Source: Chromera velia (Eukaryota; Sar; Chromeraceae). From it: a stretch of 10,000 nucleotides of DNA. Shown piece by piece: positions 5,675 to 10,000 of the stretch (position 1 is the first letter of the stretch; every line of letters begins with the position of its first letter). The DNA lies in the NCBI GenBank assembly GCA_018398765.1, contig JAHBMJ010000020.1, forward strand, positions 1 through 10,000. The letters run 5' to 3'. The translations under genes were made by a program, and so were the position numbers. The notes under the pieces are model-generated. The model searched no databases. It was given only the letters and a program-made list of their open reading frames with translations, and was not told where the DNA came from.

Positions 5675-6705
5675 CAGCTCAAACCAATGCTGCTACACCA
5701 CCTGTATTCCCTACAGAAGAAGGTGCACTTCCCTCTGCTGCACCTCAGGGCCCTGAAGTTGAAGAATGCAAGCAGGTGCCTCGCATCACTCTGGTGAAGC
5801 CGGAGACGTTTACTGGACGTCGCGACTAAACAGAGAGGTTCATCACGGACACAGATGATTACTTCACCAACGCCTAAGTCCCTTGTCATCGTCAATTGGG
5901 AATCGCCAAGACTTTTCTGTCTACACCCCTGAGGAACTGGTTTGACTTGAGGGTGAAGCGTAGACAGGGTTTTGCAGATTGGCCAGCACTGCGTGAAGTG
6001 CTGAGAGGGAGGTACAAGGAGAAACATGAGAGAAGGAAGGCGAGGAGGGAGGTTCTCACCCTCATGTGCACAAGGTCCGTCACCGACTACAACAAGGAGT
6101 TCTCCACACTCGCTCTGAAGATCCCAGGAGCGAATAAGTTGGATTTGGTTGATGACTACATCAAGGGATTGCCTCCTGTCATCAAGTACGAGACGGACCG
6201 AGCGGAACCCATCACTTTGGAGGAAGCGATGGAGAAGGCCCTTGACAATGAGCTCTGGCTGCAGGATATTAACTCTCGCAAGGGCCACTGGAGTCAGAGA
6301 AACACGCACACGCCTGCAGCGTTAGACCCGATTGACCCAACAGAACCAGCGCCAATAGAATTGTGTAGGTTTGGTGCTCCTCGGAGGCCTACGGGGTTGC
6401 CACCACGTCACCCTGCAATTCCGTAGGTTATGTGGGACAACAGACAGAGACTGCACCGTTGTTTGCTGTGTGAAAAGCTGGACCATCAAGTCAGGCAGTA
6501 TGGCAATGGACTCCAGTTGCCCCCACACATGTGAGCCATTGAGACGTCCCAAACAAGACCTTTTCAGCCTTCCTCACGGATGCAAGGCTACCCCTGGCAG
6601 CCTTCCCTTCCCTTCCCGTCTCTGTATCCTTTCGGCGATCAGGGTGCCCAGTCTTGGGGAGGGAGAGGCAGGTCTGGTCGATAAGGTGACAGCCCAAGTT
6701 TACTG
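5675..6705 (+). pseudogene. gag: Gypsy gag, main part after the copia insertion
   Basis: Continues the frame begun at 923. A Pro/Ala/Glu-rich stretch leads into a capsid-like helical region (about 5794-6280). The pattern includes T-F-x-G near 5809 and later N-W-F-D-L, an R-G-R-Y run and V-T-D-Y-N-K-E-F, matching the retrotransposon gag family (fold around L-x-x-W-F, R-F and Y-x-x-x-F). Gag would form the particle shell. In-frame stops are TAA 5827, TAA 5875, TAG 6424, TGA 6532 and TAA 6682; the two TAA around 5850 fall inside the capsid. After the knuckle the frame is Gly/Arg-rich. No ATG is needed internally, so ATG-led subframes such as the one from 5896 are fragments, not separate genes. 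Confidence 0.82.
6460..6501 (+). pseudogene. Degenerate CCHC zinc knuckle of gypsy gag
   Basis: Cys 6460, Cys 6469 and His 6484 keep the exact C-x2-C-x4-H spacing of the nucleocapsid knuckle that packages RNA. The fourth ligand, due four residues on at 6499-6501, is Tyr (TAT) where Cys is expected. TGT to TAT is one G-to-A change. It lies between stops at 6424 and 6532. Confidence 0.7.
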
Positions 6706-6984
6706 ATGTCACCTGGCAGAGGTTTCGGCTCAGGCAGAAGGGGGCGTACGCAATCTCCGTCCTTTGGTGGATCGCCTCAGCCACGTTACAGTGGATCTCT
6801 AGCACGCAAGGCGGGATCAAAGAGGATTACCGGGGTGAGGACAATCCAAAACCGAAGCGAGAATAACGACGTTGTGGTCGAAGGAGACCAAGCGGTACGT
6901 AGTATGGTTGAAGAAAAAGAAAGACAGAGAAGAAAGGAAGGATCGTGTAAGACAGATAATGAGGATGAGGATGATTCGTTTGAG
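6535..6984 (+). pseudogene. Gag-protease spacer, Gly/Arg-rich then acidic
   Basis: After the knuckle the frame is Pro-rich, then Gly/Arg-rich with RG repeats on both sides of TAA 6682 (about 6652-6750). It then becomes charged, with Glu/Lys followed by an acidic Asp/Glu cluster (about 6952-6978) just ahead of protease. The RG-rich part may bind nucleic acid, as basic tails of Gag do. There is no frameshift signal, and gag and pol are one frame here. Confidence 0.5.
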
Positions 6985-7290
6985 ACTGGTTTTGTCTATC
7001 ATGGCATAGTCGTGGGTGCTCCAGTCAGAGTCTTGTATAACATTGGAGCCGATGATATTTTCATCGATAACAAGTTTGCACATCATCGGCAGTTGCATAT
7101 TCGCAGGTTTGGTATTCCCCTTAACTGCCGGGTCGTCGTGAAGGAGCCGAAGAGACGAGAGGTCAGTGAGTATGCACCTGCTGTACCCCTTCGAATTCAG
7201 GGGTATCAGGAGACAGTCGGTGCATTACTTGCTAATCTTGATGGCTACGACATCATTCTTGGATGGAAGTGGAGTGATGTTCACCAACTT
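6985..7290 (+). pseudogene. Gypsy aspartic protease, catalytic Asp replaced
   Basis: The fold is recognisable: a beta strand V-R-V-L-Y, then the active-site loop, then I-F-I-D-N-K-F-A, and a second hydrophobic strand D-I-I-L-G-W-K-W near 7246-7272, equivalent to the family's I-L-G-x-x-W-L. The active-site triplet, normally D-S/T-G-A, reads N-I-G-A with AAC at 7039-7041. The catalytic Asp is therefore missing by what could be one G-to-A change, and the adjacent Ser/Thr is Ile. Such a protease could not process the polyprotein. Confidence 0.75.
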
Positions 7291-7740
7291 GAACTTAGTC
7301 ACTGGTCTCGTTCCCTTTGCTTTTTCTTCAACAGCAAGGAAGTGAATCTTCGGAGGGGTGCGTATATAGAAAATAGACCTTACCCTCCCATTATGTCGCA
7401 TCTGCAGGCCAAGCGAGCAATCAAAAAGGGTGCCGTCTATCATATTGTGCGTCTGGAGACAGCACATCGGCCTGTCTGTGACCTTGAATGTTCTGCTCAT
7501 GCAACTGAAGTCAGTAAGGGAAAAGGAAAGAGGAGAATGAATGATGGGGGGATTTTGGGTTCTGATTTTCTCTCTTCTCTCCCGTCCGATCATCCTGCTC
7601 GGTCGGCCCCTGACTTGTCAGATGTGCATAAATTTCTCTCTCGACCAGATGCTGAAGTTTCACCTGATGTGAAGGAAATTGTGGCTGATCATGCGATTCT
7701 TTTTCCTGATCAGTTGAAGGAATTGCCTCCCTCGAGGGGA
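7291..7740 (+). pseudogene. Protease-RT connecting region
   Basis: About 150 codons follow the protease in the same frame with no stop. No catalytic motif is visible. The end has the pattern seen before gypsy RT, where D-V-K-E-I-V-A-D-H is followed by a Phe-Pro-rich stretch and L-P-P-S-R-G, close to the family's L-P-P-x-R. It belongs to Pol, not to a separate gene. Confidence 0.6.
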
Positions 7741-8400
7741 CTTGATTTGGATTTCAAGATTGAACTCAAACTAGGTCACTCTCCTCCCACCCGCCCGCCC
7801 TATCGTTTGTCGATCGGAGAACTGGATAAATTGAGAAGACAGATAGACGTATACATCGAGCAGGGATTCATCCGGCTGTCTGTATCTCTGTATGCTGCTC
7901 CGATCGTGTTTGTCTAGAAGAAGGACGGAACCATGTGTATGTGTTGTGACTACACAGACCTGAACAAAATCATGATCAAAGATAAATATTCTCTTCCTCA
8001 CCCTCAGGATTTGATTGATCGACTGCATGGTGCCCGTTACTTCACAACACTTGACCTCCATCAGTATTACCATCAAATATGTATGAGGGAGGAAGACATT
8101 CCAAAGACTGCTTTCACTACTCGATATGGCTCTTTTGAATGGTTGGTCGTCTCTTTTAGTTTGACAAATGCACCACCGCATGGAATGAGAGTGATTCAAT
8201 ATGTTCTTTGTTCGTGTCTCAATCGTTTTGTGTCTGTTTTTCTGGATGACATTCTCATTTACTCACGCAGTGCCACAAGAAAAGAACATAAAAAGCATAT
8301 CTGGACTGTACTCAGATTGCTGGGTGAGGCAAAGCTGTATGCAAAGCTCTCAAAGTGCCATTTCATGCAGACTGAGGTCGTCTTTCTGGGACTGAAGATT
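7741..8400 (+). pseudogene. Gypsy reverse transcriptase
   Basis: Starts with the family segment around P-P-Y-R-L-S (about 7795-7812) and Q-G-F-I-R (7861-7875). The usual R-P-S-x-S-P reads R-L-S-V-S-L, so both prolines appear changed to Leu, as C-to-T would do. TAG 7915 falls just before K-K-D-G-T. The first catalytic Asp is 8053-8055 in T-L-D-L. The catalytic pair is 8245-8250 in F-L-D-D, followed by I-L-I-Y-S. The N-A-P motif follows L-T at about 8167. TGA 8404 closes the region right after L-G-L-K-I-S. The aspartates are intact and the stops break it. Confidence 0.9.
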
Positions 8401-8406
8401 TCGTGA

Positions 8407-9063
8407 ACGGGAGTGAGGCCGGAGAAAAGCAAGACAGAGGAAGTGAGTAAGTGGCCCACTCCAAAGAGCAAGAACGATATGCTTTCTTTCCTTGGTTTTG
8501 CAAACTGGGTGAGACGCTTTGTGCCTCGCTTTAGTGAAAAAGCAGGTCCTCTGTATGCGTTGCTGAAAGGGAACAAAGCGTTTAAATGGGGGAAAAAAGA
8601 GGAAAAGAGCATTGAGGCAGTGAAAGAGGCAGTGAGAAACACTGTCGAACTGTATATTCCTGACCCTGCGCGTCCGTTTGAAATTTTTATAGATGCGTGT
8701 GAATCGACAGAGACGCTCGCTGCTGCACTCATGCAGGAAGACCCTGAGACTAGGTGGCTGTGTCCATGCGCTTTCGCCTCTCAAAAAATAACGCAGGCAG
8801 AGTTAGAGTACCCAATTAAAGATAAAAAATTCCTCTCGTGTGTGTTTGCAGTGAAGACGTGGAGGCCGTACATGAGTTATACAACAAAGGTGTGGTCGGA
8901 TCATGAGTCTCTCAAGTATATGAATGTGTCTGCTGATCGCACCTTGATGTCTCCACGTATGCACAGGTTTGTCTCGACTTTCGACGAGCTGGGGATCACT
9001 CCGAGATACATGCCTGGCGCCCGCAATCATGTGGCGGATGCGCTGAGCCGTCGTCTTGGACGC
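8407..9063 (+). pseudogene. Gypsy RT connection and RNase H, Glu replaced
   Basis: The thumb/connection part is typical: a T-G-V-R-P start, F-L-G-F-A-N-W-V-R-R-F-V, then F-x-W. RNase H follows. Its first Asp is 8692-8694 in F-I-D-A and a later Asp is 8899-8901 in W-S-D-H. The Glu expected in the E-L-L-A-like motif, just before F-L-S-C-V-F-A-V, reads Lys (AAA 8827-8829), a single G-to-A change from GAA. The domain closes with the family's A-D-A-L-S-R (about 9034-9051). With that Glu lost, RNA removal would be impaired. Confidence 0.82.
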
Positions 9064-10000
9064 CCTCAGACGTCGACGCCAGCAGAAGAGAAAGAAAGAA
9101 AAAAAGTCTGTCAGTTTTTGTTGTTGGAATTAAGAGTGCAGCCAGATGAGGAGTTGTTGGGTAGAATAAGGAAAGGGTATGATGAAGAGAAATTTTGGAC
9201 AGAAGTGAAAGAAGTGCTCGAGCATCTTAAGATAGGAGTGCTTCAACACTTGCAGCTGATTGTCTCACATTTTCAGATAGAGAACGGACTACTTTATTTC
9301 AATGACAGGTTGGCCATCCCAACAGAGAGACTACAAAGAAATCTTATTTATGAGCATTATAACACAGCCGCTGGTGGTCATTTGGGAGCAGAAAAGACCT
9401 ATTTGAAGTTGGTAGGAAACTTCTACTGGCCGCATATGTATGCATCTGTTGTACAGTATGTGAGAAAGTGTGATGCATGTCAGCGATCAAAGAGGCCGAC
9501 TGAGAAGCCATATGGACTGTTGCAACCTCTCTCTATTCCTGAATTTTCTTTTCAATTGATTTCTCTTGACTTTGTGTTTGGACTTTCGAGCGTGACGTTC
9601 AGGGAGGAATCGGTGGATGGAATTCTCTCTGTGGTTGACCATCTGTCCAAAACTCTCTTCTTTGCTGTAGTCTCCTCAGAGATCACGGCTAAGGGGACAG
9701 CAGAAGTCGTGTATGAGTGAGTGATGTGTGAACACGGTATGCCTCAGTCAATGGTCAGTGATCGTGACCCTCGTTTTCTTTCTGCATTCTGGAAAGAACT
9801 CGCTCGTCTATGGGGAACGAAACTGAATATGAGCACCAGAGGACACCTACAGTCAGATGGCCAGATAGAAAGAGACAACCAGACTATCGAACATTGTCAA
9901 ATGTTGTGCTGTTTTGTGAATGAGCACCAGACTGACTGGCCGAAGTGGTTATCTTCTTGCCAGTTTGCATATCGTGATTCTGTTCATCCTACCACAGGCA
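9064..10000 (+). pseudogene. Gypsy integrase, partial at the window end
   Basis: After a charged linker the HHCC zinc domain is complete: His 9355 and 9379, Cys 9469 and 9478. The catalytic Asp residues are 9568-9570 (L-D-F) and 9760-9762 (S-D-R-D-P-R-F), and the Glu is 9868-9870 in D-G-Q-I-E, exactly 35 residues after the second Asp. The D-D-E triad is therefore intact, unlike that of the nested copia element. One stop, TGA 9718, lies in the core. Y-E-stop-V-M at that point fits an Arg codon CGA changed to TGA. The C-terminal region is outside the window. The 9721-10000 segment carries on in the same phase without another stop. Confidence 0.88.

Larger units (their letters stand above)
346..10000 (+). 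mobile_element. Ty3/gypsy LTR retrotransposon, interrupted and truncated by the window end
   Basis: Outer element of the nest. Seen in order: probable 5' LTR (346-840), initiator-Met-like primer-binding site (844), gag from 923, a CCHC-like knuckle (6460), protease (about 6985-7290), RT (about 7741-8400), RNase H (about 8670-9060) and integrase (about 9340 to the window end). RT before integrase is diagnostic of Ty3/gypsy. Gag and pol share one frame with no frameshift between them. The frame is broken at 1049/5675 by the copia insertion, and nine stop codons lie in frame (1013, 5827, 5875, 6424, 6532, 6682, 7915, 8404, 9718). The end of integrase, any chromodomain and the 3' LTR are outside the window, so clade and full length cannot be read. 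The 5' boundary is tentative. Confidence 0.85.

Noticed and set aside
5647-6309. Minus-strand open frame of 220 residues over the LTR end and gypsy gag
   Set aside because: It crosses the copia LTR/gypsy junction, so it cannot be an ancestral gene, and it mirrors the gag coding frame.
6371-6706. Plus-strand frame of 111 residues with several Cys as a separate zinc protein
   Set aside because: The phase differs from gag-pol. The true zinc-knuckle spacing is found in the gag phase at 6460-6501.
923-9720. Programmed readthrough or reassigned stop codons as the explanation of the gypsy stops
   Set aside because: All three stop codons occur, three times each, some inside the capsid core, and catalytic residues are lost as well. 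Ordinary decay is the simpler explanation.

Overview
The window is a nest of two LTR retrotransposons, one inserted inside the other, in what looks like a eukaryotic nuclear genome. I see no cellular gene, no RNA gene and no bacterial-style operon. A primer-binding site resembling plant initiator tRNA-Met and large single-frame polyproteins suggest a green-lineage host, possibly a streptophyte alga. That assignment is an inference with low confidence.

Layout. Positions 1-345 are unassigned flanking DNA. Positions 346 (start uncertain) to 840 are a probable 5' LTR of a Ty3/gypsy element, followed by its primer-binding site at 844 and its gag start codon at 923. At 1045-1049 the gypsy gag is interrupted by a Ty1/copia element, 1050-5669. 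The copia element has two 289-bp LTRs (1050-1338 and 5381-5669), a polypurine tract at 5371-5380, and a perfect 5-bp target-site duplication (AGTTA at 1045-1049 and 5670-5674). If the insert and one copy of the duplication are removed, the gypsy gag continues in the same frame at 5675. It then runs as one gag-protease-RT-RNase H-integrase frame to the end of the window; the integrase C-terminus and the 3' LTR lie outside.

Domain order confirms both families: protease-integrase-RT-RNase H in the inner element (copia) and protease-RT-RNase H-integrase in the outer one (gypsy).

Both elements are dead copies. The gypsy frame holds nine in-frame stops and the copia frame five, yet neither shows a frameshift. 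Many lesions fit C-to-T or G-to-A changes. Several catalytic or metal-binding residues also appear replaced: the copia integrase first Asp, and the gypsy protease Asp, RNase H Glu and last zinc-knuckle Cys. The copia element lacks a recognisable gag and primer-binding site, so it probably could not have moved on its own proteins in its present form. The two copia LTRs differ at 9 of 289 positions, giving an age handle for the inner insertion; the outer element must be older.

I found no convincing undescribed biological system. The points most worth a second look are the gag-less copia structure, the substitution-only decay of both elements, and the serine-rich and coiled-coil linkers in the copia polyprotein.
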